Positions 48,586 to 60,735 of a DNA stretch of 64,000 nt are shown one piece after another. Position 1 is the first letter of the stretch. The number at the start of each line of letters is the position of its first letter. The stretch spans positions 44,694,492 to 44,758,491 of the forward strand of contig NC_052136.2 of the NCBI RefSeq assembly GCF_016086655.4, given 5' to 3'. The position numbers and the translations under genes are program-made. A model generated the notes under the pieces. That model made no database searches, was not told where the DNA came from, and saw nothing but the letters and a program-made list of their open reading frames with translations. The DNA comes from Lepeophtheirus salmonis (lineage: Eukaryota; Arthropoda; Copepoda; Siphonostomatoida; Caligidae).

Positions 48586-50610
48586 AATATAAACTCCATC
48601 TCACCAATTTAAGGAACATTAAGAAAAAACCCATACAGTTTGGAGATAGCCAATTTTATTATTTGTGGAGTGTGAATTTAAATACAAATAATTTTGATAT
48701 AGGTTGGTATTTGAAGATTTGTTGAAAAATGTATGAATAAACGTGCAAATAAAGTAAGAGTAAAAATATCAGTTGACAGTTTTCTTACTTTAGATAAGCA
48801 CTTTTTTTTTCCATATATTTACTATTTCTCTCATATCACAATGAAACGTGTAACTAATAAGATATCGAAATAACCATGATACACATACTTTTATACGGAG
48901 AATTTTAAACAAAATATGAACTGTCGTAATGTGCAACAAAGCAAAAAGTAGCAAAACAACGTCATAATTTCAAATCTTAAATATAATTATTACTATGTTT
49001 TTTCACTGTTTTTAACATAACTGAGGTGTTTATAATTTAAAATTCTCACTTATACAGATTGCCATACTATTTTACGTCTACCTTTATTTAAGTATTTTTT
49101 ATTTCTTTATTAATCACATTTTATGTATATATTATATTGTTGTTAAATATAAATAATGTCCAAACGATGATGTAACCCCAAAATTTTTGAACACTTCCCC
49201 CTTCCTCAAAGAAAATCATCCTTTTTACTTTGAACTCCTAAATTCAAGACATATATATGAATAAAACTCGCTTTGAAAGAGCCAATCAGAACAGCTAATT
49301 TTAGAGCTATTTTAATAGATGTCATAGCAAGATCAGTTGATTTTAGTATCAAAATACGGAAAGTCTATAGACAGTTATGAGACTTTACCTCGGACGTAGT
49401 GCATAGTTCTGAATCTGAACATTTTTTGAAAAATTTAAAACATATTGTTATTATATTTAGAAAATACCCACTGTCCACCAGAAATATTATAACTGTAGAT
49501 AATTTATTGTAACTTTTTAAATTTTCAAAGCATTCTTCTCCTTTTTTAAAATATTTTTATGAATTTTATATATTTTTCTTGCTTTTTTCAACACTGTTCA
49601 GTATATATTACATACCTTCATAGAATTTTTCTAAAATTAAGACATAACATGAGAATGGTAGAACTGGTTTATCTCTGGAGGTCTATTTTAAAACTAAAAT
49701 CTTTATTTATATTTCAATAAAGTGATTCTTCTAGTTATTTAGTAATTAATAAACTATCAACTTTACTGAAATGTAATAGTAAATAAAAAAAAAACCCATA
49801 TATTTAAAAAAAAATGTCCGTTATAAGCACAAGGAAGAATGATAAGTATCTCTATAAAATTAAATGTCATTCATTTTTTAAGGTAAAACCTCTCCCATCC
49901 CATCCCGAGAACAGGACCTTAACTGTATACAAATTGTCCTTTTCTGAACTCTACCAATTTTGTTACAAGAATCAGTTGCCAAATATTACCATTGTGACAA
50001 CTTTAATATGTTAAATTAGTCCTTTTTTTATTATTTTAGTTATTTATACCAATTTTGTAAAATTATAGGTACAATAAATGTATTTATGGACAATGAATGA
50101 TACGGAATGACTAAATACAATTTCTCTCTGTCTCTTTGTACTCTTCTCCTTCCCTATCTCTTTTTTATTTCAAGGTATATATATGATATATTGTTAATAA
50201 AAAAATATAATGATTAATTATTTTTTATGAGATGTATATATAGATATGTAGCCAAAATGGTAGCGTAGCCTTGCAACTATTTCTTTTAGGACGTATATAT
50301 TATCTAAGTATGTATCTAAGTAGACCATTAATGCATTTTATATACATACATATAAGTATACCTACTACAGAGTAAGACTCAAAGAGGGATTTTTTTTTGA
50401 TAAATGAAGGTGGACTATTAAGAAATAATGATATTAAAAATTACTTAATCAATTTATTTAATTATTACAATGAAAGTTTCTCTTGATACGTAATGATGCC
50501 CATCAGTTTGTTGAGTGTCTTTTTTTTTACCAATGGTTAAAACCATATCTATTCCAAAGAGGAGTATTTTCTACAATACTTATATAAATTATCTGTTAAT
50601 ATTTAATACA
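48586..50610. other. Intergenic AT-rich DNA, no gene seen
   Basis: Nothing recognised; a short frame at 49814-50014 lacks motifs. Confidence 0.45.
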
Positions 50611-50611
50611 G

Positions 50612-51130
50612 TTTCTGTGTGAGTGTGACGGTCTTTTATGGATGCTCACAGGGTTGGGCCTTGAAGGCTGTAACTTTCCATGTGTGCCTCTTTTGAACCT
50701 GGTCAGGCTAAGTCGGGGGTAAATCCGGGCATATTCTATACTCAAAACACAAAAATTGTTTTTTGGAGTTCAAGGAGATTTGAAGGCGTTTAATTGAAAT
50801 AAAAAAGTGACTGGCGTATTAAAAAACAACTATAGAATTAAAAACATTTCCTAAATTTATTTAAAACAAATATATTATAGGTCACTATAAATAATCGGTA
50901 TAACTTACCTGATTTTTTTTTTAGGCGCAAAGAAAAGCAAGAAGACTATTGAATATGTAGATATAATAAAGCTTGTAGACATTTTCTGGAAATTTGTTTA
51001 GATATAAGTTAATATTGATGTTTAACTAAAATATCAGTCACTTTCTAAAAAATTAGAATTTTTTTCATCAAACGTCAATTTCCAATTTTCTACGAAGAAA
51101 TGTCACAAAATGAGACATTTTGGTTATAAA
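50612..51130 (+). repeat. Composite dispersed repeat R2, copy 3 (5' and middle parts)
   Basis: 50618-50885 matches the left part of copy 2 (GGTCTTTTATGGATGCTCAC, GTGCCTCTTTTGAACCT, AAAAAGTGACTGGCGTATTA, CCTAAATTTATTTAAAACAA), with an extra block around 50700-50790 not in copy 2. 51060-51122 (ATCAAACGTCAATTTCCAAT, ACAAAATGAGACATTTTGG) matches the middle part in copy 1. Confidence 0.6.
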
Positions 51131-54100
51131 ATTATAACCTGGACATTGACCTTGTACATTGTTCAAAATATAATATGAAAGTAGAAGTGAGAAAGAGGAA
51201 TCCGCTTTTTGACCTCACCTACACATTAAATAGCACCGACAAAAGTCTACAAACCTAAAAAAATATACCTGACGTCATTTGTTGACCCTCTTCTAAATTC
51301 AAAGCAGACATACAAACAGTTTAGCGCCGCCTTTAGGCTGTACTTTACAGAAAGGAAAGAAGAATGCAACGTCTTTAATCGAAGAAAAACGCCGACACAT
51401 GACTTTTGATACTGCTTAGAACTAAGGCAGATCTGGGAATTGAGGGAATATGAATTTAGACGCATTTTAATTAGAAGCTCAACTACAAACGATAAGGTGT
51501 ATGGCTTTAGCTAAACAACTTTAAAAAACAGAATCATATCATAGTCCATTTCAAGTGTAAAGTTTGGTAAGTTGGGGTTTTTAAGATGATCACAAAAATG
51601 GTTTTTGAACTTTGACTCAAATATTTGTTGGTTTATTTTAGAGAGGACACAGGATTCTGTGTTTTTTAAATATTAATACTTTTTCAGATAATATTTTACA
51701 AATCCCCGCAGAGTAGAGAAATCAATTGTGTTTTCCCTAATCTAGAAAAAGAAGATAATAATAAATGAAAAATCTATATTAATAAACCAAGTTTTTTGGA
51801 ATATATAAAAACGAGTCTCCGGATGCAGAGTATATAGTTCTCCCTGATGTATTTCATAAATTTATTTTGATCCATGAAATATCAATAAAGACATATTATG
51901 AAATATTGCAGGACTGAGCATATAGTTAGCATTAATCGTGTATACAGGTTGCACTGATTATAGTGTTCTTTGATGCAAATCATATAAATATTTTATATAT
52001 TAACAAAATAATATAGGTATTTATAAAGAGCACTGTTTATGTTTCTTTTAGTTATTGGTCTCTGGTTGTATATCATTAATCATATTTATTTACAGTATTT
52101 GTTAAGATTTGAACCGGTCGGTATGTAACTTGAATTTTGTTTGTTTTTCTTAATAAGCGTTCTAAATACTAAAAGTACTCATCCCTCATCTGACATATAA
52201 TTTTTTTTTCTCAAACTCTTATAATATTATTAATCCTATGTGTGTGCTCATGAAAAACGGAGATTAATAATGAGGCTTCTTGGGGGAGTATTGTTCTATA
52301 TTATTAAAGGAAAATTGTCGGATAGCCGACTCCTAATTACTTCGGCTAATAACGGGTACATACTTACATCACGGCGTTACTTCGCTAACAAGAAAATACC
52401 AAAAGTATTTGTTGTCAGTTCTAAGTTATTCTATGTCACTTGATACGTCATGGCTATATCATAATTTATTATTTTTGATGAATACATATAGTAGTAAGTT
52501 ATAACGAACACAATACTTATGCTCCGTTTCTAAGATGACAGGAATACAATTTATGTTTGTTCCCTTGTCGTTAATATATCTATGAATAAATTTTGTCTAT
52601 CATATACGAAAAAATGTATAGCTACGGGTTTATTATAATATATATAAGTAATATTATAATACAGTACCAGATTTTAATATTATGAAATATATATTTAATT
52701 TGTTTTAATAATTGTAGAGGAATAATATTACTATGATTGTCTGGCAGTACTTCAGAAATGAATAGAAATGGGGTTATAAAACTTATTTATACTTGTTTGG
52801 CTAATTAAAATTGATTTGGAGCTTTTTTTCGGTTTCTTATTAGAGGAAAGGTTGCATGATACAATAAAAGCAATGATGTTGACAGAGATTGATCCAATAT
52901 ATATAAAAATGTGTTCTAAATTTTTATGACATTCTTTCCAATGCTCACCGGGATTCCAACAGATTTCACAATTATCCAGTGACTATTCAACAAAAAATGA
53001 CTCAATCCTATGTATAGATCAGATTTTAATTAGATCTTTTTATATAAATACAATACCATTAAAGTATCAGCATGATTTTTTCTCCCAAAGGAAATGTTAT
53101 TGATGATTTAGCCATTGTTTTAAGTAGTTTATTTGTATTGCCCTTAATAAGAGATTCTTTTATCAAAAATACAACATTTAAAGAGAGTATGTGAATGTCT
53201 TACAACTCTTTCAAACTATCTAGAAATTACATAAATATATAAGAACGTAGAACGTTAGCAAGACCTTTTGTGTCAAATACTTGGTATGTATGTATGTACA
53301 TGTACATTTATATTACATAAAACCCTTATAGCAATAAATCTTTCCTGATTTTTTGTTGTTCTATTAAAAACAACAATAACTAACATACAACCATACCAAA
53401 AAAGGTATAAATTTGTTAAGAATGACTTAAAGAAAAAAAGCCTCTTTTTCACTACTAATAAATACTTCATGATAAAAAACATAAAAATAAAAGATTTCTT
53501 TTATAAAGTATAAGAAACCAAAAGTTTATACGTTTTTTTAAAGTTTAGTTTTATGTACGTATATAAAGTATATATTTCTTATCGTGAGGCTTTTTCCCTT
53601 GCTTCTTAATTATGTAGTGTATGTATTTATTTTGATTTTTTTTCGAGCCATTTTTTAAGTCATTAATAATGGCTAATGTCTAAACTCAAATATTGCTAAT
53701 TAACTATTCACTTTAACTTTGCAATCGATCCTGTCAATTGAACACGTTTGGGATATGTTTAAATTCTGTAATTAGCTATATTTTTATTACACGTCCAGAA
53801 ATTCATTGTCAATGGGTTCTCAAAATCTTATTTACTTGTTTTCTCATTTTTTTTTATTACTACTATAGTAGTGAAACCAACCGCTTTAGGCAAAAACGCC
53901 AAGTCTATCTTACCATTTTAATTGCATAAATTACACAAGAGGGTACAATGTTTTTGTTCCTGATTAAAAGAAGACGGAGGAGGTATGTTGTCGTAACGAA
54001 ACATGATGAAAAACTGAGGTGGTAGAGTCACACTCATACTGAATTTATAAAATAAAGATTTCCTAACATTTATTCAATTTTGGTCATCTTTATACTAGAG

Positions 54101-54845
54101 AAACATTTGTGATTGTAGACTTTTTTTTTAATCCAGGAAGTATGTAAATATATCCACTCATCTTTCTTTAAGTAGATGATATTTACTAAGCTTTTCTTAT
54201 ACAAACATTGAGCTTTCATTAGGTTGTGAAGCAGTACCTTGGATCTTTTAGTTTCTGAATTGCTTGAAAATAAATTTATTTAAGAGGAGATTTTCCTATG
54301 TGTAAGCTATTTCGATTTTTATTAATGCACTTTTTAATGCCCCAAGAGTCTAAGGAATATTTAAGTTCCTATTAAGAGTCTACAGGATGTAAAATTTAAA
54401 TTGAGTCAATTTTGATTAAGTAATAATACATTACTAATTTATATTGTTTGGGATACTTATTAAAATGTTTCTAATATAAATTGAGTTTAGCTTCAAAAGT
54501 CTGCATCTTTGTTTTTTAATGACTAGAGATCCAAAATTTTGCATCAAATGAAAGATTGTATGAAAGTGACATATTATTATAAGACAGATGAGGCTTAAAA
54601 ATAAAAATATATCTGTGAATTGTCCTGCACGAGGCAATCTCCAAATAGGAAAATTGATCTTCCAAAAATACCCAAAGACAACAGTTTAACCTATTGTGAA
54701 ATAATTTAAAGTCACTGGCATGATTGACAGAGCTAAATATAGTCCAAGATGTGATAGGAAGCAGGAATTTTTGGCAATTTAAAGTGTTCTTTAGAGACCA
54801 AGGGTGACATCCCTATGACTATGTTTGCCAGTAACAGAAACATGT
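51131..54845. other. Intergenic AT-rich DNA, no confident gene
   Basis: No recognised family. Two short frames with slightly higher GC, 51247-51465 (minus) and 52240-52443 (plus), have no domain or splice support. Microsatellite (TATG)n/(TACA)n lies near 53283-53308. Confidence 0.4.
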
Positions 54846-54849
54846 ACCA

Positions 54850-55080
54850 GCAGATCATTCTCAACTTTATGAGCAAACTTGGGATGCATAACTAGGCACT
54901 GAAAAGGAGTATCTTCTAACAGTGTCCATGAAAACCAAGATAGCACTACATTGCTATCCATCTCCTTAAAAGTCTAAAAAAACCTTCAAACTGTATCAAA
55001 ATGATTATCTGTGGTTACCAAACTCGCCAGATTTGAACTCCAGTAACTATTTTTTGAGAGAGCACTGTAGGTAATATTCA
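54850..55080 (+). pseudogene. Tc1/mariner-like transposase C-terminal scrap
   Basis: The plus strand around 55005-55070 reads LPNSPDLNSSNYFLREHC, fitting the 'WPpnSPDLNPldyflWg..' block at the third catalytic residue of Tc1/mariner enzymes. Upstream, 54920-55000, broken text such as ENQDSTTL and YQNDYLWLPN could be the 'QQD.AP.H' region and linker, in different frames. Nothing further of the gene or its ends is visible. Confidence 0.4.
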
Positions 55081-55263
55081 TTTTTAACTTACAAAAACAG
55101 TTGTTTATACATTGTAGAACAAGAAATAGCGTAATCTTTCCTTATTTTCCAATCTGTTATTGATTAGTGATTTAGTACTTGCGGAGTTAAAATTGTAATT
55201 GTTTGTCGAACATAAAATAGTATTGAGGATAAACATCTATTATCTCTTTCCCAAAGTCCTAGT

Positions 55264-55413
55264 TTATTTCTTCTCATCTTTCGTCACAGCTGCAAGTAGC
55301 TGTTCTAATGTAATGGTCGTGACATCTAAGCTGCTCTCCTCCAAAAGATTCTTCAAATTTTCAGGGCTACCATGTTTATTTTTGGTTATTCTTTTAACAT
55401 GCGAAAAATACAT
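55264..55413 (-). CDS. Small minus-strand ORF, unknown (low confidence)
   Basis: ATG at 55413 to TAA at 55264 encodes 49 residues, including KRITKNKHGSPENLKNLLEE and SSLDVTTITLEQLLAAVTKD, ending EKK. The second half has the heptad-like leucine spacing and acidic/polar mix of a real helical protein, which stands out from the background. It lies downstream of, and on the same strand as, the non-LTR element at 55.8-57.6 kb, so it may be that element's 3' end, an unrelated host exon, or chance. No homologue is recognised. Confidence 0.25.
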   Translation of the reverse strand: MYFSHVKRITKNKHGSPENLKNLLEESSLDVTTITLEQLLAAVTKDEKK

Positions 55414-55785
55414 ACGATTTTAATTTCTAGTGATGATTCTCTTTATTCACAAGAATCAAATCTGTTACTCTCACTCACAGGTAGTTTTTTTTTCAATTCT
55501 TACCCTTGGAGCATATAGGACAATAAAGCAGCCCCTATGTAACGGAAACTCCAATTTAATGCAGCAGCACGTGCGTTTAGCAAACACCCCAGAAGTTGAG
55601 GTATATTTCATATCAAAGTGCAATCATCATATTGTTACAAATAAAATAAAATCCCAAAGGGAACACTTATATAGAAGATTTAAAACAAACACCACTTTCC
55701 AACTAAAAAAATAAATGAAACACAAAGATAAGCACACAATGAAAATGAAACCTCTCTAAGTAAAAGTCAACACACATAATGTCAT
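55414..55785. other. Intergenic or 3' region of non-LTR element
   Basis: A 94-codon plus-strand frame (55430-55714) has no recognised domain. This stretch may include the 3' untranslated end of the minus-strand element to the right; the boundary is not visible. Confidence 0.35.
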
Positions 55786-55789
55786 TTCA

Positions 55790-57576
55790 CGACAGTTTAA
55801 GATTACTGTCGAAACCACAGACTTCTTTAAAAACATCACCAATCCGACCAATGGCAATACTTCTATCAATAAAAATATAATATTTCTCTTGTTACATAGC
55901 AGATCTAGACTAAAAACCATATATTTCTCCTTGCCCTTTCTAGAGCATCACATCTCGTTATTAGACGTGCAGGATATTCTGGTTCATCTCCACACAACTG
56001 CATGAGTCATCCTCCACCCAGCCCCATCCTCTATATGTTTCTTCAAGGGAATTTGACCAGACACATAACTTAAAACCTTTTTAATAGATGTTCTTCTCTC
56101 TGTATATATGTTCCATCCCTCACGCAGACAAGGAAAAAAGTAGTCTGTTTGCCGACAACTTGGATCACCAAGCCAATTTGTTGAGCTAGACATAATTAAT
56201 TTTTTTCTAAGTGTTTACTATGATCAGTGGGACCAGATGTAGATTTTTCAGTCATTTTACATCCCATTTGAGCTAGTCCATGCACATATTCATTGACCGT
56301 ATTATTGTAATGACCATTTACCCATGACATGTTTAAAGAACCTTTCAATCTGCCAATATCCTTTCTTGCTGTCTAGCAAAAGTTCCTCTTTTTTTTTTAA
56401 TTGACAATCTATAGTAGTCATACTACAAGTATGAAAAACCACTGGACAACTTGAACGTTTTTCCATTCAACAAGACCTCGCAATGCTTAAAAAAGCTTAA
56501 ATTCGTCGGTCAATTATAACACCAAGGTATTATTTATTTGTATTGATTCACCCACTCTATCGCTGTTTCATTTATTTTGATCTCAGGAAAACTCAGTTTA
56601 CGTCCCAGGTACATAATATCCCCTTTGTCTTTGACCTACTAAACTTGAGATATACAACAATTCATCTCGCTGATTCACTTTTGCAATATATTAGCCATTG
56701 AAGTCAGATCAATCCCAGTTATCACTAAGGCTATATCATCTGCAACCCAATAGTAAGTGATGGGGTCGGCCTAGGATGAATAATTTGCTGAATGGCGCAG
56801 TTCCATACAAATGGTGATAAAATTCGATAGCACAATAAGGAAGGTTGTCGAATGCTCCCTCGATGTCGAAGAAAAAATTATAACAGGCTTCTTATTAAAA
56901 CGGTGCTTTCTACCTATTCAACCACTTGACCTATTCCCCTTCGGAAACCAAACGGATTAGTTAATTGTACTTTTAGCTTCAACGATTCGATATGCTATTA
57001 CACGGCTCTTTTTAATCCTTCAACTATTAAGTTCGCTAAGGTGATTGGTCTTTATGCTTTTGGATGTATATAATCACTTTTAACTGGGTTTTGGTAAGAA
57101 AATTTCCCCACCCCAGCTTCGCTCCATATCTTAGGAATATAGGAAAATTTAAGTGATAACTTAACTGTAAACGCTATCATGTTATAGCATTCATCTCATT
57201 TATTTTTTTAAATAATAGGGGCTAAGCCATTAGGCCCAGGTTTAAATTTTTTTGAATTAACTGAATACTTCCTCAACAAGTGAATTACTTATATCATTAA
57301 CCCCTATAGCACGAGTGTTTAAATTTGACCCAGTCCCCCTTCATTCACAAATTCTTTCTGCCTTGTCAAAAAAGGGTAGCATTACTAAAATGCATTGAGA
57401 TTAGTTTCCTTAAGTTTTTGTAAATGGATAAATTTTCCTGCTTCACTTTGTAGGATTTCCAATCTAGGTTTATTTTTTCCATTTTGTCGCTAAATCGCCG
57501 ACCTTATAGCCTGTTGTGAGTCCAATTCACTCCATCCCTTTCTCCAATGATGACTCCTCTCCAAGTCTATTACTCT
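55790..57576 (-). pseudogene. Non-LTR retrotransposon ORF2: RT, RNase H and C-terminal part
   Basis: Minus-strand text in several frames, read from high to low coordinates. About 57240-57210: FKPGPNGLAP ('k.k.GpDgi.p'). About 57150-57120: YIPKIWSEA. About 57090-57040: PVKSDYIHPKA, then RPITLANLIVEGLKRAV (RT fingers). About 56960-56930: NPFGFRRGIGQV. About 56880: a degraded catalytic FFDIEGAFDN region. 56732-56746: VADDIALV, the catalytic DD. About 56600: IKINETAIEWVNQYK. 56340-56250: MSWVNGHYNNTVNEYVHGLA, the end of an RNase H domain. About 56060-55920: SGQIPLKKHI and RCDAL-like text with cysteines (zinc-knuckle-like C-terminus). Many stops and frameshifts. The domain order fits a Jockey/I/R1-type element with RNase H. 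Its upstream endonuclease part continues beyond 63225 because the BEL element is inserted here. Confidence 0.7.
57572..57576 (+). repeat. Target-site duplication, left copy (ACTCT)
   Basis: ACTCT directly abuts the left LTR and is repeated immediately after the right LTR at 63221-63225. Five-base duplications are typical of BEL/Pao integration. Confidence 0.85.
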
Positions 57577-57820
57577 TGGATAGCAAAGTCGTAACATTTG
57601 ATTCGTTATATTGGTGTTTCCATGTATAATTTGTATTCCTTTTTTTAAAATGTCTCCTTTTGATATTGTTGTCGTTTTTTCTTATGATGTACACGAGCGA
57701 CTTACGCTCCTATATATATATATCGCTTGTTCTTTGTGTGTGTATGAAGGTGGCATGTGATCTCCTTTAATAAAATTGTCTCTAAAAGGAAAAAAAAACG
57801 CTCAGGAGAGGTTTTATTCA
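57577..57820 (+). repeat. 5' LTR of BEL/Pao element
   Basis: Begins TGGATAGCAAAGTCGTAAC and ends GAGAGGTTTTATTCA. It matches 62925-63220 throughout (for example GATATTGTTGTCGTTTTTTC and ACACGAGCGA.TTACGCTCC) but lacks a segment of about 50 bases that the 3' LTR has near its right end. It contains a short (TA)n run at 57710-57722. Confidence 0.9.
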
Positions 57821-57838
57821 TGGTCTTTCGAACCGGAT
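57821..57838 (+). other. Primer-binding site (tRNA-complementary)
   Basis: TGGTCTTTCGAACCGGAT starts directly after the LTR; TGG is complementary to the tRNA 3' CCA. The tRNA species was not determined, and the match to a real tRNA 3' end needs checking. Confidence 0.55.
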
Positions 57839-57915
57839 CTTTAGGGGTTGATAGATTTTTAATTGCCCATAACGTAGGACAACATCAGCTGAGATCGTTA
57901 GTGTAACCATGCGGT

Positions 57916-58910
57916 GTGATACATATATTACTATTTAATATATGTGTTTTAAATATAAGATCCCACCATTTAAAATCAGTATTGCACTGCTTCGAGAGCA
58001 TACGGTGTTATTTTGAAGAGTCTCTTCAAGAGCTGACTGATGAATTAAAGGATGTATCACCTGACTTAAAGAGAATCGAAGATTGGGATGAATGTATTTG
58101 TCTGGAAATTGAACAATCAATGAAATTCTACCCCGAGTTCGACACCAATGGCGATCAAGATCTTTATAGTAAACACCCCCGGGAAATTCGGGAGCTGCAA
58201 AAACGGCACAGAAAGACTATCAAGGCTTCTCTAAATTTTGCAAGAGAATTGAAGATCAATAACTTGAAAACAGAAATAAAATATCAGAAGGAGCTTCTAG
58301 GGTTTTTCCTCACCCATTGAAAAGACCAAAATAGAAACTAATGAGCCCCTCCCCATGTTACGTGTATCCAAATTGGAATGCCCGAAGTTTGACGGGGAAA
58401 TGATGAATTTTGCGTCATGAGGGAGACTTTCATAGCAAATGTTGATAATTATAATACCAATACTATAACGAAGTTTACTTTTTTGAAATCCGCACTCCAG
58501 GGTACGACTTTAAAAATTTCATTTCTTCCTGTGACAAAGGAAAGCTATGACGAGGTTATCAAAATATTAAAAGATATTTTTGGCTTAGTCGGAGTGTGAT
58601 ATCCAAGTCGGTCCATAGATTTGTGGATCTAAATCAAATTAAAAATAATGCCAATGATCTTTATCATTTCCACGGTAAAATAATTGCTTTAAAGGCGAAT
58701 AATAAAGATTTGGAAGTTCCTAATGTAAGAATATTTGTCACTCCTCTTCTAAAAAGTAAAGTTTCTGGCCTCTTTAGGGATAGATGGGAAAGAATTGTTA
58801 GTGAAATTCAAGATCAAGATTTGATCACAATAGAAAAATTCCTATTGCACGTTAGAATTACAGCTGAGGTTGCAGAAACTCGCAATTCAATGAAAATTGA
58901 TTGAACATTG
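57916..58910 (+). pseudogene. gag of BEL/Pao element
   Basis: The capsid-like polyprotein of the element. 57916-58320 is open for 134 codons and contains a charged helical segment (SLQELTDELKDVSPDLKRIE, then ELQKRHRKTIKASLNFAREL). The frame then shifts: 58350-58420 carries LRVSKLECPKFDGEMMNF, the start of the DUF1759 gag domain ('LPkl.lPkFdG....w..F'). 58417-58599 continues with ITKFTFLKSALQGTTLK and YDEVIKILKDIFG. 58596-58904 gives the C-terminal half (SKVSGLFRDRWERIVSEI, TIEKFLLHVRITAEVAE). At least two frameshifts and a stop break the gene. Motif order and spacing fit BEL/Pao gag well. The true start codon is uncertain; the ATG at 57916 lies in weak, AT-rich context. Confidence 0.75.
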
Positions 58911-59059
58911 CAAATCATGAAAATGGTTGTCTTAAAAGTATAATAAATTTGTATCAGTGGCCTAATAATTGTATAGAACAACATTCACTCGATGGTTGTG
59001 TGTTGTTCAAGAAGAAAACTTAAAATGCCCCTCAATTACAAGTCAAGAATCTCAATGTT

Positions 59060-59158
59060 TGTTTTAACTGTTTGAAAATGGGTCATCGTCTAAGTGAATG
59101 TTTGTCAATTAATTCATGCCAAAAGTTTAATGGTAGACACCCTACCCTTCTTCGAAGA
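59060..59158 (+). pseudogene. Gag zinc knuckle and Pao-type Cys/His motif
   Basis: 59060-59101 encodes CFNCLKMGHRLSEC, an intact CX2CX4HX4C nucleic-acid-binding knuckle. It is followed by SCQKFNGRHPTLLRR (59108-59157), a degraded form of the 'C..C...HHtLLH' motif typical of BEL/Pao elements. A stop follows at 59162. Confidence 0.75.
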
Positions 59159-59234
59159 ACATAAAAAGAAACAGAACTTGTTCCTTTATGTTCAAGATAT
59201 AATGTTGGGCATAATTCTACCATTAAATCAACTT

Positions 59235-59600
59235 TATTAACGACTGCAAGAACACATATTCTAGGCAATGATCGTAGTGAAGAGGTTCGTGTATTATTCG
59301 ATCCTAGATCTCAGATAAGTATAGTAACGTCTAGGGTGGTCAAGTATCATAAGTTAAGGGGATCCCGGCAGAAATGTCTATTAGTAATGTTGCTGATATG
59401 GAGTGTCCGATTAAAAAGTATTTTCTAAACAGTGTCAGATTACAGACTTGTACGGGAAAATCAGTTCTAATCGAAGCCTTTGAAGTTAATCATATTTCTA
59501 AATACTCGTTATACTCCGAAAATTGTATTATCTCTTTAACATTTAGCTGATTCTGTAGATCTACCAGGAAAAATAGAAATATTGATAGGAGCTAATATAA
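59235..59600 (+). pseudogene. Aspartic protease region of BEL/Pao element
   Basis: Around 59235-59335 the plus strand reads TARTHILG, then VRVLFDPRSQISIVTSRVV. In the family this block is 'a.v.v....g....vralLDsGSQ.sfit'. The catalytic D-S/T-G reads Asp-Pro-Arg here (codons 59300-59308), so the active-site triplet is lost although the flanking SQ.S remains. A second frame near 59582-59600 gives IGANI ('LIGaD'), the end of the protease. At least one frameshift lies between. Confidence 0.65.
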
Positions 59601-60735
59601 TCAATCGATTTTTCCCATTTATAACAGATAGAATTGGGAAACACAATGAACCGTTTACAAAACTTACGAAACTCGGAGGGGTTATTATTGGGAATGTTAG
59701 TCTCCCATTTAACTGTCATTATGCTTGTGTATCTCATACATCTATCAAACTAGAAGTTTCTAATTGTTCAAAATTTTGGAAACTTGAAGAAATTGGTACC
59801 TCTAATAAGAAACATACATCAAAAAATGATTCGAAGGCTGAGGAAGTTTTTCGTTCTAAGGTTAGAATGACAGACAATGGTCACATCGAGGCTCCTTTAC
59901 CTTTGATGGATGACTTTTTGGACATGTGGGAGTCAAAAGCACTCGCTCTAAAACGTTTCAATAAACTAAAGTAGGAGGGCTAAGTTTGGAAATGCATATC
60001 GGAATGCTATGCAAAGTAATTTTGATTTGGGTTTCACTAAAGTAATACTGTATGATGAAATAGCAATCAAAGATAATATGGTTTGTTATTAACCACATCA
60101 TGGTGTGATAAAAGAAACGTCTACTTCAACTAAATTACGGATTTTTTTTGACGCATCAATTAAAGGGAATCATGGTAAATCGCTTAATGATCAGCTTTAT
60201 ATAGGTCCAAAGATACAACTTGATCTTATAGACATTTTATACCGGTGGAGCTTTCGGTCTTTAGCTATTGTGGCTGACATAACAAAATGTAAAATCAAGC
60301 ATATGTTCCAAAAAGACAACAAGATCATCTGCGTTATTTTTTTTAGACTAAAAATAAATGGCCCGATCAAAGAGTGTCACCATACGAGGCAGGTTTTTGA
60401 AACGGCAAGTGCTGCTCATTCGTATATATCTGCTGTCAAAATGAATGCTCAGATATTCAAACTATAATATCAAACTGCAGTGAATGTTATTGATAACGAT
60501 ATGTACGTGGATGACTTGGTCACTGGAACAAGTGACATTATCGAAGCAAAAAAAATCGTGGATCAACTTATTATGTTAAATTCTTATTGTCCGTTTCAAC
60601 TACTGAAGTGGTGCAGCAAAATTCCGGAAGTGATTTCACATCTTCCTAATGAATTACTCAATAACAAAGATATAACTCTATTATTTGATGAAACTAAGAC
60701 TCTCGGTTATTCTTGGAATCCAAAGGAAGATAGTA
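59582..60735 (+). pseudogene. Reverse transcriptase of BEL/Pao element
   Basis: 59582-59974 (130 codons) is the linker before RT: TKLGGVIIGNVS ('TrLGwvl.G'), FWKLEEIG ('FWelEeig'), EEVFRSKVRMTDNGH, KALALKRFNKLK. A frameshift leads to FGNAYRNAMQ and, after a stop, PHHGVIKETSTSTKLRIFFD (60095-60154; family 'YyLPHHaV.k..s.TTKlRvVFDas'). Then come SLNDQLYIGPKIQLDLIDIL and AIVADITKCK (60270-60300), with the first catalytic Asp at 60276. Around 60395-60440 is a degraded FETASAAHSY ('FGtasaP..a'). After a frame break, MYVDDLVTG holds the catalytic YVDD at 60504-60515, intact, followed by EAKKIVDQL and FQLLKWCSK. All landmarks are in order; frameshifts and a stop inactivate it. Confidence 0.85.

Noticed and set aside
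51247..51465. Minus-strand 72-codon ORF with higher GC
   Set aside because: No domain, no splice sites matched to the frame, and no homologous text elsewhere in the window.
52240..52443. Plus-strand 67-codon ORF with several CpG
   Set aside because: Somewhat protein-like, but without a recognised motif or supporting exon structure; not enough to call.
57541..57576. An earlier start for the left LTR within GACTCCTCTCCAAGTC..
   Set aside because: Similarity to the right LTR begins only at TGGA (57577), and the ACTCT duplication fixes the boundary there.
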